Below, piece by piece: positions 23,036-31,310 of a stretch of 34,921 nt of DNA. Under the pieces are notes generated by a model that did no database searches, had not been told where the DNA came from, and saw only the letters and a list, made by a program, of their open reading frames with translations. Origin of the DNA: Candidatus Sulfopaludibacter sp. SbA3 (lineage in GTDB: Bacteria; Acidobacteriota; Terriglobia; Bryobacterales; Bryobacteraceae); contig CAMDED010000076.1 of the NCBI GenBank assembly GCA_945893365.1, positions 1 to 34,921 of the forward strand. Direction: 5' to 3'. The position numbers and the translations under genes were made by a program. Each line of letters opens with the position of its first letter. Within the stretch, counting starts at the first letter, position 1.

Positions 23036-23355
23036 TCGTCCGATCCGGCTGCCGTTACGGACCTCGTCGGTCGCCCGTTTGACGATCTTGTCGCCCGCCG
23101 CGACGCGTCCCACAATCTCCACGAGGTCCCCCGTTACTGCGCCTTTCTTTTCATTCACCATTCCGCATTACCGATCGAGACTCGAATCGCGAACGTCCGC
23201 TCGGTAGTCGTCGCGACCGCCGCGAGCGGGACCAGCGGCGATCTCGCAGCCCGGCGCAAGGGCCAGCCGACCTCAGCGTACATCCCAGGGGCGAGTTCTC
23301 CCCGGGTATTGTTGAAGTCCGCTTCGACGGCATGCTGCGCGTTCTTAAGTCGAGC
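23036..23355 (-). pseudogene. RND efflux periplasmic adaptor (HlyD/AcrA-type), C-terminal remnant with frameshift
   Basis: One frame reads AVEADFNNTRGELAPGMYAE, then VPLAAVATTTERTFAIRV and GNAEW, stopping at TGA. The next frame continues VNEKKGAVTGDLVEIVGRVA and KIVKRATDEVRNGSRI, exactly the expected rest of the adaptor C-terminus. One missing base (GAATGGTGAATG, where GAATGGGTGAATG would be in frame) near 23157 explains the break. The N-terminal 250 residues or so are absent, as are the pump and outer-membrane genes. It is a 5'-truncated, frameshifted remnant unless the frameshift is a sequencing error. Confidence 0.7.
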
Positions 23356-23584
23356 GAACGGGCGCGAAGGAAAGCCGAAAGCAGGCCAAGGCGGACCTGG
23401 GGCCGCCGCTCCGCGGTTCCGGGAGGGGAGGGTGTCCATCGTGAAGGGGAATCCGAAGGGCATGAGCGGCTTCCACGCAAACCAAACACCCGATTTTTGG
23501 ATCATTCCAGGATTGGAAACGAAACCGCGTTTCAAGATCGTTCTTCGAATCGCGAGGCGCTCGCTCCCTGAGCCTCAGGCGGCC

Positions 23585-24352
23585 TCAAACCCGGTACGTA
23601 TCCGCCCGCCAGTTCTTGACCGCGCGCTTAATAGCGCCGGAACCCAGGTTCTGGTCGGCGGCGCCGCGGGCCAGCGCCACGAACTCCTCGTCGGACGCGA
23701 ATCGCAAAGCTACTATCTGTTTCGGTGTCAGGCGGGGATCGAGCAGCTTGCCGGTGAGCACGTAGTGACGCAGGTTCTCCTCGGCGCGAATCGCGCGGTC
23801 TTGCGCTTTCAGCGCGAACCCACGCCCGATGCCGGTGGCGAAGAAGGTGCAGAAGCTCAGCACCAGAATCAATGAGGCGCTGTAGAGCCGCTGGTGATCG
23901 CCCAGCGACAGATAGAGGTTCACGCACGCGCCGACGAAGGTACACAAGAGAGCGAGCAACAGCGCGAGAAATCCGGGTATGCGCCGGGTGTGGTTCGCAA
24001 AGGTTTGTGGGGGCATGGAATTTTGTGGGGGCATGGAATTATGATACACGGCGCAGTCGCGCCCCCGGACGACTTCCGTATGCAGGATCGTCCGCTCGCG
24101 GAGCTCCCGCATCGCCCGGAGTTCAGGATCATGCCGGTAAGCCTGGAACGACGCTTCATCGGGAAAGCTGACGATGTGGACTTCGCAAGACGTAGCGCCG
24201 GACTCGTCTTCGGCCGACTTCACCACGCGTTCGACCCGCCCTCCATACCGGGACATGACGCCGGCCGCGCGCCGTTCGAACACGGCAAACTCAGAGGAGG
24301 CGTCACGGCGTACCGTGAGCGTCACAACCAGGATCAAGCGCGGCTGTTCCAT
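23585..24352 (-). CDS. Fusion of an N-terminal DUF1330/ABM-like domain to a DUF6526-like membrane protein
   Basis: 255 aa. Residues 1-105 look like a small ferredoxin-like (DUF1330/EthD-type) domain: LILVVTLTVRR, AAGVMSRYGGRVERVV and VHIVSFPDEASFQAYRHDPE. Residues about 117-255 match DUF6526-type proteins: PPQTFANHTRRIPGFL, two membrane helices (about 125-147 and 155-175), then LTPKQIVALRFASDEEFVAL and AIKRAVKNWRADTYRV. The join is NSMPPQNSMPPQ, coded by an 18-bp tandem duplication. A free-standing DUF6526 protein could start at ATG 24016 (143 aa), so read-through of two genes is an alternative. Divergent from the amidohydrolase. Function unknown. Confidence 0.75.
   Translation of the reverse strand: MEQPRLILVVTLTVRRDASSEFAVFERRAAGVMSRYGGRVERVVKSAEDESGATSCEVHIVSFPDEASFQAYRHDPELRAMRELRERTILHTEVVRGRDCAVYHNSMPPQNSMPPQTFANHTRRIPGFLALLLALLCTFVGACVNLYLSLGDHQRLYSASLILVLSFCTFFATGIGRGFALKAQDRAIRAEENLRHYVLTGKLLDPRLTPKQIVALRFASDEEFVALARGAADQNLGSGAIKRAVKNWRADTYRV
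24004..24039. repeat. Perfect 18-bp tandem duplication
   Basis: TTTGTGGGGGCATGGAAT occurs twice without a gap (24004-24021 and 24022-24039). On the minus strand it encodes NSMPPQ twice in frame, and each copy carries an ATG that could begin the DUF6526-like part. Confidence 0.95.
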
Positions 24353-24391
24353 TAATGCCTGATCGTATCACCGCGTCCTGCATCCAAGAGG

Positions 24392-24397
24392 TACAAT
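24392..24397 (+). promoter_or_regulatory. -10 box close to the amidohydrolase start
   Basis: TACAAT ends 6 nt before GTG 24404, and there is no Shine-Dalgarno site. A leaderless transcript is possible. No clear -35 is seen, so this is less certain than the promoter at 19628. Confidence 0.45.
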
Positions 24398-24403
24398 ACC
24401 TCC

Positions 24404-25357
24404 GTGAACCGCAGAAACTTCATTGGCGCAACAGCCGCCATGCCCTGCCTGACCGCGGATGCGCAATCCGCGCCCATTCCCATCATCGACACGCATATCC
24501 ACCTGTTCGACACAGCGCGTCCGCAAGGCGTGCCTTGGCCGAAGAAGGACAACGCGGTCCTTTACCAGCCGGCCCTGCCCGCGCGCTACCGCAAGCTCGC
24601 CGCGCCGCTCGGCATCGTGGGAGCGATCGAGGTCGAGGCCAGCCCGTGGCTTGAGGACAATCAGTGGGTTCTCGACGTGATGGAGAAGGACACGATCATG
24701 GTCGGCACCGTCGGGGATCTGGAGCCCGGTAAGCCCGAATTCAGGAAGCATTTGGAGCGCTTCCATCGAAACCCGATGTTTCTCGGTATCCGCCACGGGA
24801 ACCTGTGGGGCAGAGATATCAGTGCGGAGCTATCGAAGCCCGAGTTCGTCTCGGATTTGAAGGCGCTTGCGGACGCCGGGCTGTCTCTCGATACCGCCAA
24901 CCAGAACCCCGGCCTGATTTCAGCCGCCCTGCGCACGAAAGATCTGGTTCCGAATCTGCGCATCGTAATCGACCATCTCCCGCAAATGCAGCCTCCCGCC
25001 GATGCCGCGGCCCGCACCGCGTACATCGGCGATTTGCGCGAGCTCGCGAAAAGGCCGCACGTCTACGTGAAGATCTCCGAAGTGCTCCGCCGCGTGGACG
25101 GCCGCGTCCCGGAGGATCTGAGCTTCTACAAGCCGCGTCTCGACGAGCTTTTCGACATTTTCGGCGAGGATCGCGTGCTCTTTGGAAGCGACTGGCCGAA
25201 TAGCGACAATTGGGCTCCATACCCAAAGGTTCTGTCGGTTGTGCGCGAGTACTTCATGGGCAAAGGAAGGGCGGCCGCCGAGAAGTACTTCTGGAAGAAT
25301 TCCGTTGCCGCGTACCGCTGGGTCCGGCGGGCGGACAATCAGCCGAAGCGGGGGTAG
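24404..25357 (+). CDS. Amidohydrolase family protein (COG3618-like lactone hydrolase), Tat-exported
   Basis: 317 aa from GTG 24404. The start MNRRNFIGATAAMPCLTA is a Tat signal. The body is a metal-dependent amidohydrolase_2 barrel: DTHIHLFD at about 29-36, FLGIRHGNLWG, IVIDHLPQMQ and the final aspartate motif LFGSDWPNSD near 265. Members of this group hydrolyse sugar lactones such as L-fucono-lactone and 2-pyrone-4,6-dicarboxylate. Tat export and the neighbourhood of sugar-acid enzymes favour a lactone substrate, but this is inference. It stands alone on the plus strand, 145 nt before panB. Confidence 0.87.
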   Translation: MNRRNFIGATAAMPCLTADAQSAPIPIIDTHIHLFDTARPQGVPWPKKDNAVLYQPALPARYRKLAAPLGIVGAIEVEASPWLEDNQWVLDVMEKDTIMVGTVGDLEPGKPEFRKHLERFHRNPMFLGIRHGNLWGRDISAELSKPEFVSDLKALADAGLSLDTANQNPGLISAALRTKDLVPNLRIVIDHLPQMQPPADAAARTAYIGDLRELAKRPHVYVKISEVLRRVDGRVPEDLSFYKPRLDELFDIFGEDRVLFGSDWPNSDNWAPYPKVLSVVREYFMGKGRAAAEKYFWKNSVAAYRWVRRADNQPKRG

Positions 25358-25392
25358 CGCCGGGCTCGCCCCGCGGCGGGCGCTCCCCATGC

Positions 25393-25401
25393 TGGTATAA
25401 T
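25393..25401 (+). promoter_or_regulatory. Extended -10 promoter of panB-panC-coaX with a structured leader
   Basis: TGGTATAAT (25393-25401) is a perfect extended -10 box. Transcription near 25408 would give a leader of about 95 nt. The leader can form TGCcGCCC-TTGA-GGGCcGCA (25440-25459) and AAGTC-CGG-GACTT (25463-25475). No U-tract follows, so a terminator is not indicated. Confidence 0.65.
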
Positions 25402-25502
25402 CCCCGTAGCGCCGACTTTACGCGGCGACTACCGAACAGTGCCGCCCTTGAGGGCCGCATGTAAGTCCGGGACTTGATCGACTTTCGACAGGTACCAAGG
25501 CG

Positions 25503-26297
25503 ATGCCGATGAGCAGCACGGATTTTCTCAGCGCAAAGGTCGAGCGCCGCAAGCTTTCGATGGTGACGTGTTACGACTACACGTTCGCCCGTCTGCTGTC
25601 GAAAAGCGCAATCGACGGAATCCTTGTCGGCGACAGCGCCGCGATGGTGATGCATGGCCATCCCTCGACGCTGTCGGCGAGCGTCGAGTTGATGCGTCTT
25701 CACACGGAGGCAGTCGTACGCGGCGCGGCCGGCAAATTCGTCGTCGCGGACATGCCGTTTCTCTCTTTTCGGAAAGGCTTGGCGGCGGCCCTGGATGCGG
25801 CGTGCGCCCTGATGACCGCCGGCGCAAATGCCGTGAAGATCGAGGGTGTGGACGGCCATGAAGATGTTGTTCAACGGCTGGTTCAGAGCGGGATACCCGT
25901 CATGGGCCATCTTGGACTCCAACCTCAATCCGTCCAGGCGTACGGAGGTTTTCGAGTGCAGGGCCGGAGCGGCTGCGCCGCCCTGAATATCGCCCGCCAG
26001 GCGACCGCGCTCGAAGAACTTGGCGCTTTCGCGATCGTGCTCGAGTGCGTTCCCGCCGATCTTGCGCTGCAAATATCCGAGGCTCTTCGCATTCCGGCGA
26101 TCGGTATCGGCGCGGGCGCCGGATGCGATGGACAGATTCTGGTGCTGCAGGATCTCCTCGGCTTGACCATGGACTTTAAGCCAAGATTCGCCCGCCCATT
26201 CGTGAACGGGGCAGGCTGCGTCCTCGACGCCCTCGCACGCTTCGATGTAGCGGTGAAAGCCGGTACGTTTCCAACGGCGGAAGAGAGCTATTCTTGA
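25503..26297 (+). CDS. panB: 3-methyl-2-oxobutanoate hydroxymethyltransferase
   Basis: 264 aa, normal PanB length. It transfers a hydroxymethyl group from 5,10-methylene-tetrahydrofolate to 2-oxoisovalerate, the first committed step to pantothenate. Motifs: MVTCYDYTFARLL, ILVGDSAAMVMHGHPST (metal Asp), ADMPFLSF, AVKIEG, VMGHLGLQPQSV, IGIGAGAGCDGQILVLQDLLGL and FVNGAG. A second ATG at 25509 is an alternative start. It overlaps panC by 4 nt (TTGA). Confidence 0.96.
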   Translation: MPMSSTDFLSAKVERRKLSMVTCYDYTFARLLSKSAIDGILVGDSAAMVMHGHPSTLSASVELMRLHTEAVVRGAAGKFVVADMPFLSFRKGLAAALDAACALMTAGANAVKIEGVDGHEDVVQRLVQSGIPVMGHLGLQPQSVQAYGGFRVQGRSGCAALNIARQATALEELGAFAIVLECVPADLALQISEALRIPAIGIGAGAGCDGQILVLQDLLGLTMDFKPRFARPFVNGAGCVLDALARFDVAVKAGTFPTAEESYS

Positions 26298-27070
26298 CGC
26301 AGCTTTGGTCGACCGTCGCCGACTGGCTGGCTCGCCGGCACGCCCTCGCCGGACGCAGCGTCGGTTTCGTTCCCACCATGGGAGTGCTTCACCGGGGACA
26401 CGCTTCGCTCGTCGAGCGATGCCGCCGGGAAAATGAAATTACCGTCGTCAGCATCTTCGTAAACCCGTCGCAATTCAACGACCCTGGGGATCTTGAGCGA
26501 TACCCTCGTACGCTCGAGAGCGATCTCGCGCTACTCGACCGCCTTGGAGTGGACGAGGTGATCGTACCCACGGCGCCTGAACTGTATCCGAACGGCTACC
26601 GCTTCCGGGTGGAGCCGGACGCCGGATCGCAAGTGATGGAAGGAGCGTACCGGCCCGGCTTCCTTCAAGGCATGCTGACGGTTGTCCTGAAACTGCTCGG
26701 GGTCGTGCGCGCGGAGCGAGCCTACTTCGGAGAGAAGGACTACCAGCAATTGAAGGCCGTCACGGAAATGGTGGAAGAGTTCTTCATCCCCACGAAGATC
26801 GTCCCTTGCCCGACGGTGCGGGAGGAATCGGGCCTCGCGGCGAGTTCCAGGAACGTGCTGCTCTCGCCCGATGGCCGGGAGAAGGCGGCATGGTTGTACC
26901 GGGCTCTGACCACTGCGCAAGGCCCCGCGGAAGCGTGGGCAATCCTCGACGCACAAGGCTTCAAGACGGAATATGTCGAGGAGCGCTGGGGAAGGCGGTT
27001 TGCCGCGGCTTATCTTGAAGGCGTGCGTCTCATCGACAACGTGCCCGCCGGGGAGATAAGGCGTCCGTGA
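26294..27070 (+). CDS. panC: Pantoate--beta-alanine ligase
   Basis: 258 aa from TTG 26294, overlapping the panB stop. PanC joins pantoate and beta-alanine with ATP. Visible motifs: FVPTMGVLHRGHASLV (HxGH nucleotide site), VSIFVNPSQFN, ERYPRT, YFGEKDYQQL and ASSRN. Two spots differ from the usual pattern: RPGFLQGMLTVV lacks the common GHFDGV, and REESGLAASSRN replaces R-x-x-D-G-L-A. The C-terminus is about 20 residues shorter than many PanC. The fold is intact, so it is probably active, but the changes flank the active site. Confidence 0.93.
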   Translation: MTQLWSTVADWLARRHALAGRSVGFVPTMGVLHRGHASLVERCRRENEITVVSIFVNPSQFNDPGDLERYPRTLESDLALLDRLGVDEVIVPTAPELYPNGYRFRVEPDAGSQVMEGAYRPGFLQGMLTVVLKLLGVVRAERAYFGEKDYQQLKAVTEMVEEFFIPTKIVPCPTVREESGLAASSRNVLLSPDGREKAAWLYRALTTAQGPAEAWAILDAQGFKTEYVEERWGRRFAAAYLEGVRLIDNVPAGEIRRP

Positions 27071-27088
27071 ACGTCCGAGCCGTGGACT

Positions 27089-27874
27089 ATGCTTCTTGCG
27101 CTTGATGTCGGCAACAGCCGGATCTTTGGCGGCGTTTATGACGGCGAGGATCTGAAGACGACCTTCCGGCGGACCTCCAGCATTACAGCCTCGTCCGATG
27201 AGTTTGGAACGTTTTTCCGCGCCGTGCTTCGAGAAAACGGCGTCGATCCGGAGGATATCGATATGGCGGGGATTTGCTCCGTGGTGCCCGACGCCGTCTA
27301 CTCGCTTCGAAGCTGCTTCCGCAAGTACTTCCGTTTCGAGCCGTTTCTGCTTCAGCCTGGGGTGAAAACCGGACTGAAAATCCGCTATCGAAACCCCGCG
27401 GAGGTGGGTGCGGATAAGATCGCAAACGCGATAGGCGCGCTGACCCGGTTTCCCGGCCGGGATCTACTGATCATCGATTTCGGCACTGCAACCACGCTCT
27501 GCGCCGTAACCAGGGAGAAAGAGTATCTTGGTGGAATCATCACGCCTGGGATAAACATCTCCATGGCTGCGCTCGCGGCGGAGACCGCGCGGCTTCCGGC
27601 GGTGGAGATTGTCCGGCCCGCCGAGGTGCTCGGACGTTCTACCGTCGAGAGCGTCCAATCGGGCCTTTACTACGGCACTCTGGCCACGGTTCGATTTCTG
27701 GTTGCTTCCGTCGCGAAGGAGCACTTTGCCAAGGGGCAACCCTTCATTGTCGGAACCGGAGGGTTCGGGCGCCTCTTCGAGGACGAGCGTCTGTTCGACG
27801 AGTTTGTGCCCGAGCTGCCGCTGATCGGTGTGCGCCGGGCGGTCGAGCTTTCGCAAGCGGAAACGAAGAGGTAG
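27089..27874 (+). CDS. coaX: Type III pantothenate kinase
   Basis: 261 aa. CoaX phosphorylates pantothenate, the first step from pantothenate to CoA, and is the usual kinase in bacteria lacking CoaA. Motifs: LLALDVGNSRIFGGVYDG (phosphate loop), GICSVVPDA, NPAEVGADKIANAIGA, IIDFGTATTLCAV, GGIITPGI and VGTGGFGRLF. It follows panC by 18 nt and completes a panB-panC-coaX unit; panD is not present here. No clear ribosome binding site precedes the ATG. Confidence 0.96.
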   Translation: MLLALDVGNSRIFGGVYDGEDLKTTFRRTSSITASSDEFGTFFRAVLRENGVDPEDIDMAGICSVVPDAVYSLRSCFRKYFRFEPFLLQPGVKTGLKIRYRNPAEVGADKIANAIGALTRFPGRDLLIIDFGTATTLCAVTREKEYLGGIITPGINISMAALAAETARLPAVEIVRPAEVLGRSTVESVQSGLYYGTLATVRFLVASVAKEHFAKGQPFIVGTGGFGRLFEDERLFDEFVPELPLIGVRRAVELSQAETKR

Positions 27875-28304
27875 GGCGCCCTCGCGGGCCCATCGTTTCG
27901 TTCCGAACTTTCCGGCCCATGCGGGCCGGCGCACCGTGTCCGCTCGCGGATACACCGACCGGATGTCCGGTTGCGGGCGCCGCCGCTCCCCGCTCCCCGC
28001 GTCCGACGGTTCCTCCGACGGTCGCGTCCGCCACCGGCTGTTTCCGGTACGTCCGCGCTCCCGCAACCGGTACGACTACGCCACCGAGAGACCCGCCAGC
28101 CGCTCGTATTATCCTCTGCGTCGCCAGCCCCGTTCATCGTCTCGTGCGCTTCGTCCAGCCCGCCAACAACCCGACGTTTCTCCCTCGGAACGCTGGATGA
28201 CGACGCAAAAGCGGCGGACGCCGCGCTCGCGCGCATCCGTCCGCCGATCTAAAAGACAGGATCGAAGAAACGATGGCCTGCCCCACCGTGCAAATTGTTC
28301 GCTG
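27875..28304. other. 430-bp region between convergent coaX and korB; no supported gene
   Basis: Open frames on both strands are Pro/Ala/Arg-rich with no recognisable domain. The region holds a strong hairpin at 28213-28247 and, at 28270-28286, a 17-nt string that recurs with one change at 535-551. Confidence 0.45.
28213..28247 (-). terminator. Hairpin at the end of the korA-korB transcript, possible terminator
   Basis: CGGCGGACG (28213-28221) and CGTCCGCCG (28239-28247) are perfect inverted 9-mers around a 17-nt loop. On the minus strand CTTTTG follows, a short U-run. It lies 58 nt past the korB stop. Confidence 0.45.
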
Positions 28305-29351
28305 TTACCGCAATTCTTCCATCAGCTCGTCGAGCGCGGCCCTTGAAGGCCGCACCTTCGATTCCGGGAGAGTCGCGAGAGGGGCGTCGTCCAGATTCAG
28401 CATGTCGAGGAAGTTGGGCTTGTCCGGATTGACGTAAAGCACGCCCGTCAGCACTTCACCCTTCTTTTCGGCCTCGTTCAGCGCGATGAGCGCGTCGAAC
28501 TTCCCCGTCGCATTGTAGTTCCTGTCGAGCTTCCGAAGGCGCAGTGTCGAGCCATCGTGCATTTTGACGTCCTGAACTTCACCCTCGGCGATATCGACCG
28601 TAATATCCTCGAAGTGAGGCACAAAATCGACTTCATGCAGCGGTTCCTCGTGATCCTTCATATAGGTGTAGCTCTTGGTCGATCCCACGTGGTCGTTAAA
28701 GGTCACGCACGGAGAGATTACGTCGATCACGGAGAGCCCGTTGTGGCTCACGGCGGCTTTCAAAATCGCCGTTAACTGTCTCTTGTCGCCCGAGAAGGTG
28801 CGGGCTACGAACGTCGCGCCCCATTCGAGCGCCAGCGAGCAGCAATCGAACGGAGGAAGATCGTTAATTACGCCCGTCTTCAGCGTCGAATTGAGGTCCG
28901 CCGTCGCGGAGAACTGGCCTTTGGTAAGCCCGTAGACGCCGTTGTTCTCGATCACGTAGATGAGAGGCAGATTGCGCCGCAGCAGGTGCATGAACTGCCC
29001 CAGGCCGATCGATGCGGTATCGCCGTCACCCGTGATCCCGATGCCGAGAATTCCCCTGTTGGCGAGAATGGCGCCCGTCGCCACCGCGGGCATGCGGCCA
29101 TGTACCGAGTTGAAGCCATGCGCGAGGTTGAGAAAATAGGCGGGCGACTTCGAGGAGCAGCCGATACCTGAGAACTTGGCTACCTTCCACGGCTCGATGC
29201 CCATCTCATAGAACACTTCAATGAGGCGTTCCGACACGGAGTTGTGTCCGCAGCCGGCGCAGAGCGTGGTCTTCCCTCCCTTATAGCTGAGCACTTCAAG
29301 CCCAATGCGGTTTATCTTCTTCGGCGGCGGCGGCGTCAGAGTCGTACTCAT
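28305..29351 (-). CDS. korB: 2-oxoacid:ferredoxin oxidoreductase, beta subunit
   Basis: 348 aa. This is the thiamine-diphosphate-binding subunit: TTLCAGCGHNSV supplies cysteines 31 and 34 for an iron-sulfur site, SGIGCSSKSPAYF and HGFNSVHGRMPAVATGA follow, and ITGDGDTASIGLGQ with VIENNGVYGLTKGQFS binds Mg-TPP. The enzyme converts 2-oxoacids (commonly 2-oxoglutarate) and CoA to acyl-CoA, CO2 and reduced ferredoxin. It starts immediately after the korA stop. No separate ferredoxin-type (delta) subunit is present. Substrate is an inference. Confidence 0.94.
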   Translation of the reverse strand: MSTTLTPPPPKKINRIGLEVLSYKGGKTTLCAGCGHNSVSERLIEVFYEMGIEPWKVAKFSGIGCSSKSPAYFLNLAHGFNSVHGRMPAVATGAILANRGILGIGITGDGDTASIGLGQFMHLLRRNLPLIYVIENNGVYGLTKGQFSATADLNSTLKTGVINDLPPFDCCSLALEWGATFVARTFSGDKRQLTAILKAAVSHNGLSVIDVISPCVTFNDHVGSTKSYTYMKDHEEPLHEVDFVPHFEDITVDIAEGEVQDVKMHDGSTLRLRKLDRNYNATGKFDALIALNEAEKKGEVLTGVLYVNPDKPNFLDMLNLDDAPLATLPESKVRPSRAALDELMEELR

Positions 29352-31196
29352 TTAGAGTCCCTCCTGTCTTACGATTTCATCGCTAATAGTACGCGCGTCG
29401 AGCGGCAGGCCGCCGTAGTAACGGATGCTATGCAGCCTGGCAATGTCCGCGGGGTCGAACTCAAGCCGCATCAGCGCCAGCAACTGGGCGTCGCGGTTCT
29501 GATCGACGATGTAGACGCGATCGTGCTTCCGGATGAAATCGACTAGCTCGTGGGTAAACGGATAGCCGCGCAGCCGGAGCGAGCTGGTTTCGACGCCGTG
29601 CTCCCTGCGGATCTGGTCCCGGCTCTCTTCGACCGCATAGCGGGACGTGCCTTCGTAAACCAGGCCGATTTTGGCCTCCGGATGCGAGTCCACGACGGGC
29701 TTCAGCATCGCGCCGCGAATCGACTCGAACTTCCGGTTCAGCCGGTCCATGTTGTTGACGTAGTCGTCTTCGCGCTCGGAGTAGGCGGCTCTGTCGTTGT
29801 GTCCGCTGCCGCGCGTGAAGTAGGCCGCTCCGGGGTGGCTGGTGTTCGGTAGCGTGCGGTAACCGACGCCGTCGCCGTCCACATCCTTGTACCGGGCGAA
29901 TCCGCCCAGACGTTCCAGATCTTCGGCCGCAAGCACCTTTCCCCGGTCCAGAGGCTTGGTGGGATACTCGAATGGATCGGACATCCAGTTGTTCATGCCG
30001 AGGTCGAGATCCAGCATGACGAAGACCGGTGTCTGGAATTTTTCGGCCAGATCGAAGGCCTCGCCCGCCATTGTGAAGCACTCGTCGGGCGAAGAAGGGA
30101 AATACATGGGATGCTTCGTGTCGCCATGCGAGAGCAGCGCCGTCGAGAGCAGGTCGCCCTGAGCGGTGCGCGTGGGCAGGCCGGTTGAAGGGCCGACGCG
30201 CTGCACGTCGAAGATCACGGCCGGTATTTCGGCGTAGTAGCCGAGACCGACGATTTCGGACATCAGCGAGATGCCGGGCCCGGCGGTCGAGGTCATGGAG
30301 CGCGCCCCGCCCCAGCCCGCGCCGATCGCCATGCCGATCGAAGCCAGTTCGTCTTCCGCCTGCACGACCGCATAGGTGGCCTTGCCGGTTTCCTTATCCA
30401 CACGATGGCGTTTCAAATATCCGATGAGGGTTTCGACCAGCGAAGAGGAGGGAGTGATGGGATACCACGTCACCACGGTGACGCCGGCGAACATACAGCC
30501 CATGGCCGCGGCGGAGTTGCCGTCGATGATGATCTTACCCGCGGTCTCGTTCATCCGCTCCACCGAAAACGGGTCGGTCTTCGGCAGATTCTTCGAGGCG
30601 TATTCGTAACCCGCCTGGCACGCGCCGAGATTCAACGCGGCGGCCTTGGCCTTGCGGGCGCCGAACTGCGTGATCAGCGCCTTGCGTATCTCCTCCATGT
30701 CGATGTCCAGGAGGTAGGCAATGATGCCGTCGTACAACATGTTTCGTACGAGCTTGCGCAGCTTGGGTTCCGGGCACACGGGCGCGACGAGCTTATCGAA
30801 CGGCGCGGGGTAAAAATGCACATCGGTGCGCAGCGCGTTCAGCTTGAGCGGTTCGTCGTAAATGACGGCCGCGCCGGCCGGAAGATTCATGACATCCTCG
30901 CGGGCCGTTTCCGGATTCATCGCGACGAGGAAATCGACCTCTTTCTTGCGGCCGATATATCCGTGCCCGCTGGCGCGGATCGTGAACCAGGTGGGCAGGC
31001 CGGCGATATTCGAGGGGAACATGTTCTTCCCCGAAACCGGTACGCCCATCTGAAAAATGGCGCGCATAAGAACGGAGTTCGCGGTCTGGCTGCCGGACCC
31101 GTTCACGGTGGCTACCTGTATGGTGAAGTCGTTTATGATTCGCCGCACGGATTCAGCGCTACACGGCGCGGCCGGCGACACTTCGAGGGTTGACAT
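29352..31196 (-). CDS. korA: 2-oxoacid:acceptor oxidoreductase, fused gamma-alpha subunit
   Basis: 614 aa. The N-terminal 190 residues form the gamma domain (TVNGSGSQTANSVLMRAIFQ, GVPVSGKNMFPSNI). The alpha domain follows with IIDGNSAAAMGCMFAGV, WYPITPSSSLVETL, AEDELASIGMAIGAGWGGAR, TSTAGPGISLMSEIVGLG and QRVGPSTGLPTRTAQGDL, all standard for the KorA type. The C-terminal part (about 480-610) is the extra alpha domain. Together with korB it makes a two-subunit ferredoxin-linked enzyme. A TATAAT box at 31251-31256 likely drives the pair. Confidence 0.94.
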   Translation of the reverse strand: MSTLEVSPAAPCSAESVRRIINDFTIQVATVNGSGSQTANSVLMRAIFQMGVPVSGKNMFPSNIAGLPTWFTIRASGHGYIGRKKEVDFLVAMNPETAREDVMNLPAGAAVIYDEPLKLNALRTDVHFYPAPFDKLVAPVCPEPKLRKLVRNMLYDGIIAYLLDIDMEEIRKALITQFGARKAKAAALNLGACQAGYEYASKNLPKTDPFSVERMNETAGKIIIDGNSAAAMGCMFAGVTVVTWYPITPSSSLVETLIGYLKRHRVDKETGKATYAVVQAEDELASIGMAIGAGWGGARSMTSTAGPGISLMSEIVGLGYYAEIPAVIFDVQRVGPSTGLPTRTAQGDLLSTALLSHGDTKHPMYFPSSPDECFTMAGEAFDLAEKFQTPVFVMLDLDLGMNNWMSDPFEYPTKPLDRGKVLAAEDLERLGGFARYKDVDGDGVGYRTLPNTSHPGAAYFTRGSGHNDRAAYSEREDDYVNNMDRLNRKFESIRGAMLKPVVDSHPEAKIGLVYEGTSRYAVEESRDQIRREHGVETSSLRLRGYPFTHELVDFIRKHDRVYIVDQNRDAQLLALMRLEFDPADIARLHSIRYYGGLPLDARTISDEIVRQEGL

Positions 31197-31250
31197 CGAT
31201 TCGATTGTCCTCGCTTTGAGGGAATGTGGAGTTGGTTACAATCCACCTCA

Positions 31251-31256
31251 ATTATA
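31251..31256 (-). promoter_or_regulatory. -10 box of the korA-korB operon
   Basis: TATAAT on the minus strand within GGGTATAATTGAGG, about 54 nt before the korA ATG. No good -35 is seen at the expected distance. Confidence 0.5.
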
Positions 31257-31310
31257 CCCGATCTCTCGCGCGGAGTTGGCCGGGCGCGCGAGAGCCGGGT
31301 AGACGGCTGC

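Noticed and set aside
27919-28200. Pro/Ala/Thr-rich plus-strand ORF after coaX
   Set aside because: Low-complexity composition is expected from GC-rich noncoding DNA, competing frames exist on the other strand, and there is no ribosome binding site.
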